A stretch of DNA of 64,000 nucleotides from Patiriisocius_A hiemis. Its GTDB lineage: Bacteria > Bacteroidota > Bacteroidia > Flavobacteriales > Flavobacteriaceae. The notes under the pieces were generated by a model. It was not told the DNA's origin. It made no database searches and was given only the letters and a program-made list of their open reading frames with translations. Shown here one piece after another: positions 52,901 through 61,021 of this stretch. Every line of letters begins with the position of its first letter. The first letter of the stretch is position 1. Where the stretch lies: NCBI RefSeq assembly GCF_031846325.1, contig NZ_JAVRHZ010000009.1, positions 1-64,000 on the forward strand. Reading direction: 5' to 3'. A program made the translations under genes and the position numbers.

Positions 52901-53128
52901 TTAACATATCGCTTTAGCGACAAAACATTAGAAAGAACTCCATTTGGAAATATGTCAATTTCTCTTGTTGGTGAAAACCTGTATTACAAAGCTATTAATG
53001 TACCAGATGGTATTAATCTTGACACTAACTCTATCGGTACTGGTGTAAATAGTAATGGAGCTGGAATTGAACTTGGAGTTAGTCCATCATCAAGAAGAAT
53101 TGGAGTTAGTATAAAAACATCATTTTAA
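49988..53128 (+). CDS. SusC/RagA-family TonB-linked outer membrane protein (pair 2)
   Basis: The 1046-residue product has a signal peptide (MKTKLRWIFSFALLLTSFIV, cleavage near VAQ-V), the carboxypeptidase D regulatory-like domain (VTGNVTDNNGIPLPGVNILI, GTQSDFDGNYTIQA), a plug domain (AAGVDVINASGLSGAGSSIL, then LYVVDGVRFNSN and TTLYGADGKNGVIVITTKAG) and a barrel ending in SSRRIGVSIKTSF. ELDEVLVTALGIKKEKKALG between the first two parts is the family's linker. It is a TonB-dependent importer. It is divergent in sequence from SusC 1, so not a recent duplicate. SusD 2 and a lipoprotein follow at spacings of 10 and 11 bases. Confidence 0.95.
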   Translation: MKTKLRWIFSFALLLTSFIVVAQVKTVTGNVTDNNGIPLPGVNILIKNTTTGTQSDFDGNYTIQASNGEILVFSYVGFKSQEVTVTDSTSSVNVIMNEDASELDEVLVTALGIKKEKKALGYAVTALDADDLQQRANGDITKILRGKAAGVDVINASGLSGAGSSILIRGLSTTGDNQPLYVVDGVRFNSNTNGTGFSGTSRSLDIDPNNIESVNVLRGLNATTLYGADGKNGVIVITTKAGKIGGNFNKKNEISVTVSTFVNDIASLPDYTNQRGQGYYDAYYNFFGNWGATFGRPNFGNIDSQGQVSHPYALNSPIFVDGFPDQADTRVDYRDYQSQENFFNTGIVKNVNLSASGGSENFGYNISYSNLDDEGFLPGNKLDRDAIAIGGNAKFSNNFSVSSTLNYVNTNFRSPFTGPIFTGLLNTPKSIDLEGFPSQHPLTGEEINFQNDGGASNPYWYLNNSGIEEEVNRAFGQISATYEINKKLSATYRYGIDVSIEQRKSFVNRGSTGGAEVTGALTTSTRRQTVTNHTLLLNYDNRFFDEKFGLSANIGGDVFSEEQVLDGANSTQQTVFGQFTHNFFTSSQGFNSRTRLNRPGVFAQATFDYDNIVYITANGRNDWTSNFNNNSQFYPGVGISFLPTSAFEGLKGNALNYLKLRAGYGTSAEFSVPGGGAYPTSQTVLSNSNSFVTANGDVVVTDAINNDLANENIGPSIIEELEFGIETKFINNRVTLDASYYTRTTSDLIFFTSFDPSTGYTGGPQNINEFKSDGIELNLNVKVFDTEKFSWDIGGNFTKTESEVTELDVDQFQFSSAFGGQLGNYLIEGQPVGIILGSIVQRDENGNLLNNGREYSIDPEAAILGDPTPDWTASAFTAINYKNLSLTANVQYRKGGTIYSSTARSLLGRGLTTDTDGLQNAGFILPGINTDTDMPNDIVISTGDAYFNLYNNGPDEFGIFDGTTIRLQEIALTYRFSDKTLERTPFGNMSISLVGENLYYKAINVPDGINLDTNSIGTGVNSNGAGIELGVSPSSRRIGVSIKTSF

Positions 53129-53138
53129 TTTAAAAGAT

Positions 53139-54704
53139 ATGAAAACATATAAAAATATATTCACACGCCTATTTTCAATACTCTTAGTATTGTCTATGGC
53201 AGTATCTTGTGAAACTATAGAAACAGACCTTACAGAAGACCCTAACAACTTAACACCAGATGAAGCCTCTCTTGGCGCTTTAATTAACTCAAGTCAGTTC
53301 GGCTTTAATAGTTTTTTTCAAAACTTGCAATTTAGTCTATCTCAAGTAACAAGAATGGAGTTAATGCGAATCTCAGCAACCTATGCAAATCAATTTACTG
53401 TAGATTCTTTTAATGGAACATGGATAAATGCTTATGCTAACTGCCTAGTAGAGTTAAAGCAAGTCAAAGAGATTGCTGCTGCATTAGAAACGGATGATGT
53501 AAACGGAAACAATATTATTGCTTTAGCACAAATTATGGAGGCATATACTATTGTAACTTTAGTTGATGTTTTTGGAGATGTCCCTTATTCTGAAACTTTA
53601 CAAGGCTCTGGAAACTTAAACCCAAAAAGAGACTTAGGAGAAGATGTATATGCAGCTGCTAGAGAATTATTGATTGATGCCATTGCTAAAATTGATGCTG
53701 GTGGTAGTGTAGATATTCCTAGTGACCTATTTTATGACGGAGATGTACAACAATGGAGAGCATTAGCAAATAGTCTGCTTATTAAAATTGCTGTTTCATC
53801 AAGAATAAATAACCCTAGTGCTGCAGATCACGCAAATGCAGTTATTAATAATGGTGGTTTTATTAGTACCAATAATGATGATTTCCAGTTTAACTACGGC
53901 TTAGCTACAGATCCAGAAAGTCGTCACCCTTTATTCACATCTCAATATGTAAGTGGAGCTAGTATCTATATGTCAAATCCTTTTATAAGAAGAATGGATG
54001 GAGATCCTAGATTTAATTACTATTTCTATCAACAAGATGGTCCAGGAGGTTTTGAAGGAAGAGAACATGGTGATACTAGTCCAAGTGTTGCATCAGAATT
54101 TAGAGATATAACTATTCATGGTTTATACCCAGCTGGTGGAATGTATAATGATGGTACAACTGGTCCAGGACAAGCAACTGATGGTGCCCAAGGTGCTGGC
54201 GCTTCTATTATTATGACTAATTCATTTACACAATTCTTAATTGCCGAAGCACAGTTAATTCTTAATGGAAGTATTGGAAATGCTAGAACTGCATTAATTG
54301 ATGGTGTAAGTGCTTCTATAGACAAAGTAACAAACTTTCAAAGTGGTGCAATACCTAGTGGAGCTCCAGAACCTTCTCAGGCAGACATTGATGCTTATAT
54401 AGCAGATGTTGGCGCAAGATATGATTCAGCTGGAAGTGACCAAGAAAGGTTAGATGTAATAATTACAGAATATTACAAGTCGCTTTGGGGTAATGGTATT
54501 GAAATTTACAATAACTTTAGAAGAACGAGTTATCCATCAGATATAGCTCCTTCTCAAGATCCAACACCAGGAACTTTTACAAATAGCATGCTGTATCCTG
54601 CAGTATACATTCAGAATAATAATAATCCAGATGCAGTACAAAAAGCATCTGTTGCAGAAAAAGTATGGTGGGCAGAAGGAACAACATTTAATTTAGATTT
54701 TTAA
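53139..54704 (+). CDS. SusD/RagB-family lipoprotein (SusD-like 2 type, pair 2)
   Basis: The 521-residue lipoprotein has Cys24 as lipid site (LSMAVSC) followed by an acidic run (ETIETDLTEDP) that could act as a surface-export signal. Features of the SusD-like 2 subfamily are seen: ALGALINSSQ-like helix near the start, AYTIVTLVDVFGDVPYSETL, LRDGDVQQWRALANSLLIKIA-like sequence (W-R-A-L-A-N-S-L-L) and FLIAEAQLILNGS later. This subfamily often accompanies importers of peptides or unknown substrates. It should form the lid on SusC 2. It differs clearly from SusD 1, which is of the classical type. Confidence 0.93.
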   Translation: MKTYKNIFTRLFSILLVLSMAVSCETIETDLTEDPNNLTPDEASLGALINSSQFGFNSFFQNLQFSLSQVTRMELMRISATYANQFTVDSFNGTWINAYANCLVELKQVKEIAAALETDDVNGNNIIALAQIMEAYTIVTLVDVFGDVPYSETLQGSGNLNPKRDLGEDVYAAARELLIDAIAKIDAGGSVDIPSDLFYDGDVQQWRALANSLLIKIAVSSRINNPSAADHANAVINNGGFISTNNDDFQFNYGLATDPESRHPLFTSQYVSGASIYMSNPFIRRMDGDPRFNYYFYQQDGPGGFEGREHGDTSPSVASEFRDITIHGLYPAGGMYNDGTTGPGQATDGAQGAGASIIMTNSFTQFLIAEAQLILNGSIGNARTALIDGVSASIDKVTNFQSGAIPSGAPEPSQADIDAYIADVGARYDSAGSDQERLDVIITEYYKSLWGNGIEIYNNFRRTSYPSDIAPSQDPTPGTFTNSMLYPAVYIQNNNNPDAVQKASVAEKVWWAEGTTFNLDF

Positions 54705-54715
54705 AAAACTTAATT

Positions 54716-55255
54716 ATGAAAACACATATAAAACTTTTTATCGCACTAGCTTTTATAAGCTTATTTTCTGTAAGTTGTGAAGATGAAGGTTTCTTTGGAG
54801 ATGAAATCTTTAATGACGAAACCAGAGCTCCTTATGTATCTATACAAGACAGAAATGAAGACTTGGAAGATATCACAGGAAATAACTTTTGGGGATTTGA
54901 ATTAGTTGCTGAGAATAATGGAAATCAAGTTAGAATTGCTTATGACTCTCAAGACAATAATATAATTTCACATGAAGTATATGTAGGTTTTGACAGTGAT
55001 GATGAAACAGGACCACTTGAAACAGATGCTTTGCTTACTACTATAAATTCTTTTCCAGTAGAATTAATTTTCACTAAGGAACAAGTAGCAACTGCATTAA
55101 ACGTACCTGTTTCAGATTTGGATACTGGAAGTGTATACTTTAGAGGTAGAAGTGAAGATGCAGATGGTAATATTCTAGAGGATCCAACAAAACTTGAGGC
55201 ATTCTTGGTTTTCGAAAGACACGCATATTTTTATGAGTGGCCATTAGACCAATAA
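54716..55255 (+). CDS. Lipoprotein of unknown function, third gene of susCD pair 2
   Basis: A 179-residue lipoprotein with Cys21 in the lipobox (FSVSC), followed by the acidic EDEGFFGDE, similar to lipoprotein surface-export signals of Bacteroidota. The rest is short beta strands (VRIAYDSQDNNIISHEVYVG, then SVYFRGRSEDADG), perhaps one or two Ig-like folds. Being directly after susD 2 it holds the position of SusE-type surface binding proteins, and could help capture the substrate. I do not recognise the family. It is the last gene before the hairpin at 55281. Confidence 0.75.
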   Translation: MKTHIKLFIALAFISLFSVSCEDEGFFGDEIFNDETRAPYVSIQDRNEDLEDITGNNFWGFELVAENNGNQVRIAYDSQDNNIISHEVYVGFDSDDETGPLETDALLTTINSFPVELIFTKEQVATALNVPVSDLDTGSVYFRGRSEDADGNILEDPTKLEAFLVFERHAYFYEWPLDQ

Positions 55256-55271
55256 ATACCTTTAAAAAATG

Positions 55272-55279
55272 TATTTTTG
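55272..55279 (+). promoter_or_regulatory. Candidate -7 box for rlmB, just ahead of a terminator
   Basis: TATTTTTG matches TANNTTTG exactly. Transcription would begin about 55285-55287, inside the left arm of the hairpin that follows. No clear -33 element. Confidence 0.45.
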
Positions 55280-55280
55280 T

Positions 55281-55315
55281 ATCGCTGTTCTAATTAAGAG
55301 CAGCGATATTTTTTT
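55281..55315 (+). terminator. Terminator of the susCD 2 operon, abutting the rlmB start
   Basis: ATCGCTGTTCT-AATTA-AGAGCAGCGAT forms an 11-base stem (one G-T pair), followed by a T-run at 55308-55315. The rlmB ATG begins at the next base. Confidence 0.88.
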
Positions 55316-56056
55316 ATGAGCAAAAAAGAAAGTACCATATTTGGAGTTTACCCAGTTTTAGAAGCAATCAAGTCTGAGGTTGTTTTTGATAAAGTCTATG
55401 TGCAAAAAGATTTAAGCAACCCTAAAGTTGATTCATCTCTTGCTACTCTAGAAAAAGATGGAGTTACTATAAATTATGTTCCTATTGAAAAATTAAATAG
55501 GTTAACAAAAGGAAATCATCAAGGCATCGTTGCCATCACCTCTCCTATTTCATTCTATTCATTAGAGTCTATTGTAGAAAAAACACTTGCATCTAAGGAA
55601 GATGCTACTTTCCTTATTTTAGATCAAATAAGTGATGTACGTAACTTTGGGGCTATTTTACGTACTGCAGAATGTACCGGAGTAGATGCAGTAATTATTC
55701 AAAAAAAAGGAGGAGCTCCTGTAAGTGGAGATACCGTAAAAACATCTGCAGGTGCTATCTTTAATATCCCTATTTGTAAAGTGGATCATATAAAAGATGC
55801 TATTTTTTATATGCAGGCCTCTGGGATAACTACTATAGCTGCTACAGAAAAAGCAGAGAATTCAATCTATCATACAGATTTTAAAAAACCCATTGCAATA
55901 ATAATGGGTTCTGAAGGAAAAGGAGTTAGTAAATCTGTATTAAACTTAATTGATGAACAAGCTTCTCTCCCACTCTTAGGAGAGATTAACTCGTTAAATG
56001 TATCTGTTGCTTGTGGTGCTTTTCTATACGAGATGGTTAGGCAAAGAAGTTTATAG
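55316..56056 (+). CDS. rlmB: 23S rRNA (guanosine-2'-O)-methyltransferase RlmB
   Basis: RlmB methylates the ribose of G2251 in 23S rRNA in E. coli. The 246-residue SPOUT protein has an N-terminal substrate-binding domain (IFGVYPVLEAIKS, then INYVPIEKLNRLTKGNHQGI) and the motifs LDQISDVRNFGAILRTAE, IIMGSEGKGVSKSVL and INSLNVSVACGAFLYE. The HQG and the NxG motifs are as in RlmB/TrmH group proteins, so the exact target could differ. It starts directly after a terminator hairpin. The last 6 bases overlap the stop of the convergent rhomboid gene. Confidence 0.88.
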   Translation: MSKKESTIFGVYPVLEAIKSEVVFDKVYVQKDLSNPKVDSSLATLEKDGVTINYVPIEKLNRLTKGNHQGIVAITSPISFYSLESIVEKTLASKEDATFLILDQISDVRNFGAILRTAECTGVDAVIIQKKGGAPVSGDTVKTSAGAIFNIPICKVDHIKDAIFYMQASGITTIAATEKAENSIYHTDFKKPIAIIMGSEGKGVSKSVLNLIDEQASLPLLGEINSLNVSVACGAFLYEMVRQRSL

Positions 56057-56812
56057 CTCTTCATCTTTAGACTTCTTTTTAAAAGTATAAAGTATTTTAA
56101 TTTTTGTTTTTTTTGGAACTTCAGGAACACTTTCTATCTCTTCTTCTTTAGGTTTTTCAATAAAGTTTCCTTCTTCGTCAAACTGTTGCATAAAAGGATC
56201 TAAGGATGGGTCGTAATTTTCTTTTTCCCATTCATATTTTTTATTTTCAACTATATTTTTTCTGAAAAGAAATGAAAAAACAACGCCAACTATAAATCCA
56301 GATAAGTGTCCTTCCCAAGATATTTTTTCATCAATAGGAAATAAATACCACAATAAGCTTCCATACAAGAAAACTACGACAAGAGATAAAGCAATAAGCT
56401 GAAAATTTTTAGAGAATATCCCTTTAAAAAATAAAAATGAAGCTAGCATATATACAATGCCACTTGCTCCTATGTGATAAGCTGGCCTTGCAATAGACCA
56501 GGTTAAAAACCCAGTTGCAACTAATCCAAATAAAAGTACTCGCCATTTAATATGTCTATAAAAATAAAACAGCGCAGTCATAAGCACTAGCAGAGGCACA
56601 CTATTATTAAAAAGGTGTTCTAGGCTACTATGTACAAAAGGAGAAAAAAACACTCCTAACAGCCCCTCCATAGTTTGAGGATAAACACCTAGGAAGTTTA
56701 AATTATAGTTAAACCTAACTTCAATCCAAAAAAACAACCACATTACAAAAACAAAAAACAATGGGAACAGAAATGTTCCTAGTGAAAATTGTAACCGATG
56801 TTGTGATTCCAT
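56051..56812 (-). CDS. Rhomboid-family intramembrane serine protease
   Basis: The 253-residue membrane protein has about six hydrophobic segments and the rhomboid motifs: HSSLEHLFNN at 61-70 (loop 1/helix 2 with oxyanion residues), the nucleophile in GASG at 115-118 (Ser117) and the catalytic histidine in EGHLSGF at His169. All active-site residues are present. Rhomboids cut membrane proteins within or near their transmembrane helix; the target is unknown. A Glu/Lys-rich cytoplasmic tail follows after about residue 190. It is convergent with rlmB (6-base overlap) and divergent from rarA. Confidence 0.9.
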   Translation of the reverse strand: MESQHRLQFSLGTFLFPLFFVFVMWLFFWIEVRFNYNLNFLGVYPQTMEGLLGVFFSPFVHSSLEHLFNNSVPLLVLMTALFYFYRHIKWRVLLFGLVATGFLTWSIARPAYHIGASGIVYMLASFLFFKGIFSKNFQLIALSLVVVFLYGSLLWYLFPIDEKISWEGHLSGFIVGVVFSFLFRKNIVENKKYEWEKENYDPSLDPFMQQFDEEGNFIEKPKEEEIESVPEVPKKTKIKILYTFKKKSKDEEL

Positions 56813-56898
56813 AAAAATTAATTGTCAAAAAGCAGTCCTAACTAAAAGATATGCTAATTTGTCAGCCAAATAGTTGCTAAATATCGTAATTTTAAGGC

Positions 56899-58176
56899 AT
56901 GAGTACGCCACTTGCAGAACGTATTAGACCCAGAACATTAGATAACTATCTTAGCCAGCAACACCTTATTGGGAAGGATGGTGCATTAACTACCCAACTT
57001 AGCTCTGGAGTTTTTCCATCTATGATTCTATGGGGGCCACCTGGAACAGGAAAAACAACATTAGCCACTATAATTGCAAATGAATCTGACAGACCTTTTT
57101 ACACACTAAGCGCAATTGATAGCGGAGTGGCAGCAGTAAGAGAAGTTATAGAAAAAGCTAAAAAAAGTGACACTTTATTTTCAAGCAAAAACCCCATCCT
57201 GTTTATAGATGAAATACATAGATTCAGTAAATCACAACAAGACTCTTTACTAGGAGCTGTAGAAAAGGGATGGATTACTCTTATTGGAGCTACAACAGAA
57301 AATCCAAGTTTTGAAGTTATCCCTGCACTTTTATCTAGATGCCAGGTATATATCTTGAAGCCATTTACAAAAGAAGACCTCACTAACTTATTAAAGAGAG
57401 CGATTAAAATAGATGAAAAACTATCTAAAATTAACATATCGCTAAAAGAAACTGAAGCACTAATTAGGCTTTCTGGAGGAGATGCAAGAAAGTTATTAAA
57501 CATATTAGAGCTTGTCGTACTTTCTGAAACATCAGAAAAAGTAACAATTACTAATGACTTAGTATCTCAAAAAGTGCAAAAAAATACAGTATTATATGAT
57601 AAGACTGGTGAGCAGCATTATGATATTATTTCGGCATTTATAAAATCTATTAGGGGTAGCGACCCTAATGCAGCAGTATACTGGTTGGCTAGAATGATTG
57701 AAGGAGGAGAGGATGTAAAGTTTATTGCCCGGAGGCTGCTTATTCTAGCTTCTGAAGATATTGGAAATGCAAATCCAACAGCCATGGTACTAGCAAACAA
57801 TACGTTTCAGGCTGTAAATACTATAGGGTACCCTGAAGCCCGTATTATATTAAGTCAATGTACTATCTACCTTGCTACTTCTCCTAAAAGCAATGCCTCT
57901 TATGAAGCTATTAAAAAAGCTCAACAGCTCGTAAAACAAACTGGAGACCTATCTGTACCTTTATCAATTAGAAATGCTCCTACAAAGCTTATGAAAGAGC
58001 TGGGGTATGGTAAAGAATATCAATACGCGCACAATTATGAAGGTAATTTTGTGGCTCACGAATTTTTACCTGATGAAATTAAAGGAACTAACTTATACAT
58101 ACCAGGTAATAACCCCAAGGAGAACAACTTAAAAAAATACCTTACCAATCTTTGGAAAGATAAATATAACTTCTAA
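56899..58176 (+). CDS. rarA: Replication-associated recombination protein RarA (MgsA)
   Basis: RarA is an AAA+ ATPase of the clamp-loader group that acts at stalled replication forks. The 425-residue protein has PLAERIRPRTLDNYLSQQHL, Walker A GPPGTGKTT, Walker B FIDEIHRF, the sensor segment GATTENPSFEVIPALLSRCQ and the C-terminal tetramerisation region AARLLILASEDIGNANP-like (R-R-L-L-I-L-A-S-E-D-I-G-N-A-N-P). These are all RarA hallmarks. It is a single gene between two minus-strand genes. Confidence 0.95.
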   Translation: MSTPLAERIRPRTLDNYLSQQHLIGKDGALTTQLSSGVFPSMILWGPPGTGKTTLATIIANESDRPFYTLSAIDSGVAAVREVIEKAKKSDTLFSSKNPILFIDEIHRFSKSQQDSLLGAVEKGWITLIGATTENPSFEVIPALLSRCQVYILKPFTKEDLTNLLKRAIKIDEKLSKINISLKETEALIRLSGGDARKLLNILELVVLSETSEKVTITNDLVSQKVQKNTVLYDKTGEQHYDIISAFIKSIRGSDPNAAVYWLARMIEGGEDVKFIARRLLILASEDIGNANPTAMVLANNTFQAVNTIGYPEARIILSQCTIYLATSPKSNASYEAIKKAQQLVKQTGDLSVPLSIRNAPTKLMKELGYGKEYQYAHNYEGNFVAHEFLPDEIKGTNLYIPGNNPKENNLKKYLTNLWKDKYNF

Positions 58177-58193
58177 ACTATAGCCAATAGGTG

Positions 58194-58994
58194 CTAATTC
58201 ATTTTTTTGTAAAAAACTGGGGTATCACCTTTAAAAATTGTTAGATTATTTGAAGCATCAAAATAAGCATCATATAGTTTTCCATCTTCCGTTTTAAAGG
58301 TCATACTAGAAGAATTGCTACTAATTGTTCCTTTTAATACAAGTCCTTCTCCACTTGTTGAATTATCTTGATATAACGAAAAACCAGCAGCTGTTTTTCT
58401 AAGTAAAAAAGTATTTGAATTAGAAGTGTATCTTATAAATTTGGCACTTGGCACTTCTTTTTCTGTTACAATTGGGAGTTCTTTTTCAACCTCAATTTCT
58501 TCTCTAGGCTTTATAATTTCTGTATTAGTTGTATTGGCAATTACTTTAGTGGAGTTATTATTTATCCCACTTACCATAATTTGATTTATATCTACATCTT
58601 CAAAACTCTTAAATGCGTTTCTTAATGCATCTGGATAGGCTCTCTCCCATTCTTTAAAGCTTGTTATGCCTCTAGCCGATCTATAAACTTCATTCCCGTT
58701 ACAATCTTTAAAAATCAATTCAAGTCCTAATTTTAAAAGCTTATTGTTCTTTTCAAGATTTACATATAATCCCTCACATTTATCAACAGCAGGAAGTTCG
58801 TTTATTCTATAAGCATTAAAGCCATATTTATCTAAATAAAAATGAGCCATCTCATTTAACCGATACTGATTTTTTTCTTTTAAGAATTCAAATTGATCTG
58901 GAACTACTACAAAACTATAGTCACTAAGTGATTTTTGCGCACTTGAAAATGTAATAATAAAAAGTAATGCTAATAGAGTGAACTGTTGCTTCAT
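58194..58994 (-). CDS. Secreted protein of unknown function
   Basis: The 266-residue product has a signal peptide (MKQQFTLLALLFIITFSSAQ) and no lipobox. Residues about 25-130 look like one alpha/beta domain (SFVVVPDQFEFLKEKNQYR, GLYVNLEKNNKLLKLGLELI, SFKEWERAYPDALRNAFKSF), and the C-terminal third forms short strands around NSNTFLLRKTAAGFSLYQDN. Between is a low-complexity linker. I recognise no family with confidence; the first domain is reminiscent of small periplasmic lipoprotein-like folds. Its ATG overlaps the stop of the barrel gene upstream by four bases (ATGA), so the two are translationally coupled. Confidence 0.75.
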   Translation of the reverse strand: MKQQFTLLALLFIITFSSAQKSLSDYSFVVVPDQFEFLKEKNQYRLNEMAHFYLDKYGFNAYRINELPAVDKCEGLYVNLEKNNKLLKLGLELIFKDCNGNEVYRSARGITSFKEWERAYPDALRNAFKSFEDVDINQIMVSGINNNSTKVIANTTNTEIIKPREEIEVEKELPIVTEKEVPSAKFIRYTSNSNTFLLRKTAAGFSLYQDNSTSGEGLVLKGTISSNSSSMTFKTEDGKLYDAYFDASNNLTIFKGDTPVFYKKMN

Positions 58995-60409
58995 TGTTCG
59001 GCAATTTTAATATTAATCCCTAGCTGTAAAGATACACTTTTTGCTTTTGCAATATTTCCATATTTAATGACATTGTCTGCAGCTACGTAAAAGTTAAACT
59101 TCCCAAAATCTCCAACAATACCTAGCCCAACATTAGAAAAAGAATAAGAATCTGCAGTATAAGTTGCCTTAGCAGATAAGAAGTCCCATAATCTTCTGTA
59201 ATAAAATAATGTTGCGGCTGTTTGTGGGCCTTTGGGCCTAAAAATACTATATACCTGAACACCTACTGCTTGATTTCTGTCTAAACCACCGCCCATATTC
59301 ATACAATCACATTCTCCAGATCCACCTACTACTCTACCAAAACTATATTTTAAACTCCCGTTTAACTTTAAAGGTCTAAACTGGGTATATTTTTTTACGA
59401 TTGTATCTACAGGAATCTCTCTTTCAATTTCATCTTCTAGATCATCATAATAAGGTAAGGTTCCTTCTCCATTTATCAATGGTGGAAAAATGAGTTCAAT
59501 ACCATTTAACGTATAATCACCTGTAACTTGATATGTTTCTACATCATTGCTATGAAAAATTGCACCTATATCTAAGGCACTTGCAGAAGCTTCTAATCTA
59601 TTTGTAATTTCATAAGTACCCCCTATATCAAAGCCAATTCCTATGTTTCCTCCAAAAAAAGCTCTCCCCAAAACTTCACTTGTAACTTGTGATGCCCCAT
59701 CTAAGTCTGATAGTGAGGCTATTCCAGAAGTTTCTACAGTAATTTCTGCATTCTGAACTGTGTGTTCGTATATATTTGGGCTATCTACATCTCCAAATCG
59801 CGTTATAAAACTACCTTTATTATTTGTGCTTCTGTAACTTAACATGCTAGAATACAGTTTTGCTCTAACTCCTGCTGTTAATTTGTCATTTATCTTTTTA
59901 TTAACGCCAAAGTGATATACTACAGTTAAATCCCCTGTTGTACTAATTTCTCCTAAATCAAATTCATAATCAATATAGTCTCGATTTCCTTCCCATGCTA
60001 AAATTGCTAAATCTCTAGGAAAATAAGATATAAAGTCAAACTCTTGATAGATCCCCCCAGAAAAATAGATTTCCTTTTTTGATCGCCAGCCAAAGTTTAT
60101 AATTTCTAATTGCTGTGTTGCTGTAAAGAAATCGGTATTTTTCATTTCAAAAATCTTATTACGGATTTTCGTATTAATATTCTCTCCTGTATCACCAAAA
60201 ATATCAAAAGTAGATACCCCAGAAGCACCTCCGTTAACATGAAGTTGAGATAAAAATGGTATACCAAAGTGCGCCTTTTGAGGAACGGTTACCCCCGGAT
60301 TTAAAAGTAAAGACTGTGGCACTTCTTCTAGACCATAGAGCACTTGCTTATTTTGTGCAATTGATGTTAACCCCCAAAGGGCAAGTATATAAAAAACTAC
60401 ATTTTTCAT
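58991..60409 (-). CDS. Outer membrane beta-barrel protein, DUF5723-like
   Basis: The 472-residue product has a signal peptide (MKNVVFYILALWGLTSIAQN) and long runs of alternating amphipathic strands. It starts after the signal with VPQSLLLNPGVTVPQKAHFG, the pattern of Bacteroidota barrels of the DUF5723/PorV-like group, which describe a small molecule or secretion channel type of protein. KLTAGVRAKLYSSMLSYRS and GSLKYSFGRVVGGSGECDC are barrel strand pairs. It contains an acidic loop with EIEREIPVD. Function is unknown. It is between a lipoprotein gene (5 bases) and the secreted 266-residue protein (4-base overlap). Confidence 0.7.
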   Translation of the reverse strand: MKNVVFYILALWGLTSIAQNKQVLYGLEEVPQSLLLNPGVTVPQKAHFGIPFLSQLHVNGGASGVSTFDIFGDTGENINTKIRNKIFEMKNTDFFTATQQLEIINFGWRSKKEIYFSGGIYQEFDFISYFPRDLAILAWEGNRDYIDYEFDLGEISTTGDLTVVYHFGVNKKINDKLTAGVRAKLYSSMLSYRSTNNKGSFITRFGDVDSPNIYEHTVQNAEITVETSGIASLSDLDGASQVTSEVLGRAFFGGNIGIGFDIGGTYEITNRLEASASALDIGAIFHSNDVETYQVTGDYTLNGIELIFPPLINGEGTLPYYDDLEDEIEREIPVDTIVKKYTQFRPLKLNGSLKYSFGRVVGGSGECDCMNMGGGLDRNQAVGVQVYSIFRPKGPQTAATLFYYRRLWDFLSAKATYTADSYSFSNVGLGIVGDFGKFNFYVAADNVIKYGNIAKAKSVSLQLGINIKIAEQ

Positions 60410-60414
60410 AGTAA

Positions 60415-60972
60415 TTATTCCCTATCGGTGATTTCTAAAAAATATGTTGTTTTAGACTTGAGGTTTAATAAACCCTCTAAGGAAGCATCTGAAGATGGAA
60501 TAGTTACTGAAACTACTACTCTATCTGCCATTGTTAATCTAGTAATGTCTTCTCCTGCGACTGTTTGCTCAAACTCTGTAACAATTGGATTTGATGACGC
60601 TCCTTGGTTTACAGATGTTGATGTAAAATAAGTAAGCTGGTTTTCTTCATTTAAAAACTCAAAATCTACATCAAACGTTCTTGGAATACTATTAGTGAAC
60701 CTAAAAAAGAAATCGGCCTGTACTAAGCTTTCTTGGATTTCTGTATCGTCTAGAAATCTTATTTCGGTGGTATCTCTTACAGTTAAAATTTCGGTGTTGG
60801 TTGTTTCGTCATAAAAATCACCCGCCTCAAGATTAAAAAAAATAAGGTCAAGTTCTACAACAGGAGTTAAGGTTATTTCTTCTGCTTGATCAAAGTCTGT
60901 GTCTTTAACACAGGAAAAAAACAAGAATAAAGCAAGAACTCCAAAAAATGGAATAACTAGGTTTTTTTTCAT
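60415..60972 (-). CDS. Lipoprotein of unknown function
   Basis: A 185-residue lipoprotein with Cys21 (LFLFFSC) followed by VKDTDFD, an acidic stretch near the lipid that may direct it to the cell surface. The rest is predicted beta structure: EITLTPVVELDLIFFNLEAG, then DFFFRFTNSIPRTFDVDFEF, ending KTTYFLEITDRE. The pattern resembles single Ig-like folds. Family not recognised. The DUF5723-like barrel gene begins 5 bases downstream, so the lipoprotein, barrel and secreted protein form a tight unit. The HAD gene is 49 bases upstream. Confidence 0.75.
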   Translation of the reverse strand: MKKNLVIPFFGVLALFLFFSCVKDTDFDQAEEITLTPVVELDLIFFNLEAGDFYDETTNTEILTVRDTTEIRFLDDTEIQESLVQADFFFRFTNSIPRTFDVDFEFLNEENQLTYFTSTSVNQGASSNPIVTEFEQTVAGEDITRLTMADRVVVSVTIPSSDASLEGLLNLKSKTTYFLEITDRE

Positions 60973-61021
60973 AATTTAGGGGCATTTTACAAATAACGTC
61001 GTTTATCTGCAAATATTATAG

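Noticed and set aside
45300..54704. The two susCD pairs as a recent tandem duplication
   Set aside because: The SusC proteins differ in length and in most of their sequence, and the SusD proteins are of different subtypes. Only the promoter block is alike.
56046..56085. AGAAGT...ACTTCT repeat at the rlmB/rhomboid junction as a terminator
   Set aside because: The loop would be about 28 bases and the right arm lies in the lysine-rich coding end of the rhomboid gene; too weak to call.
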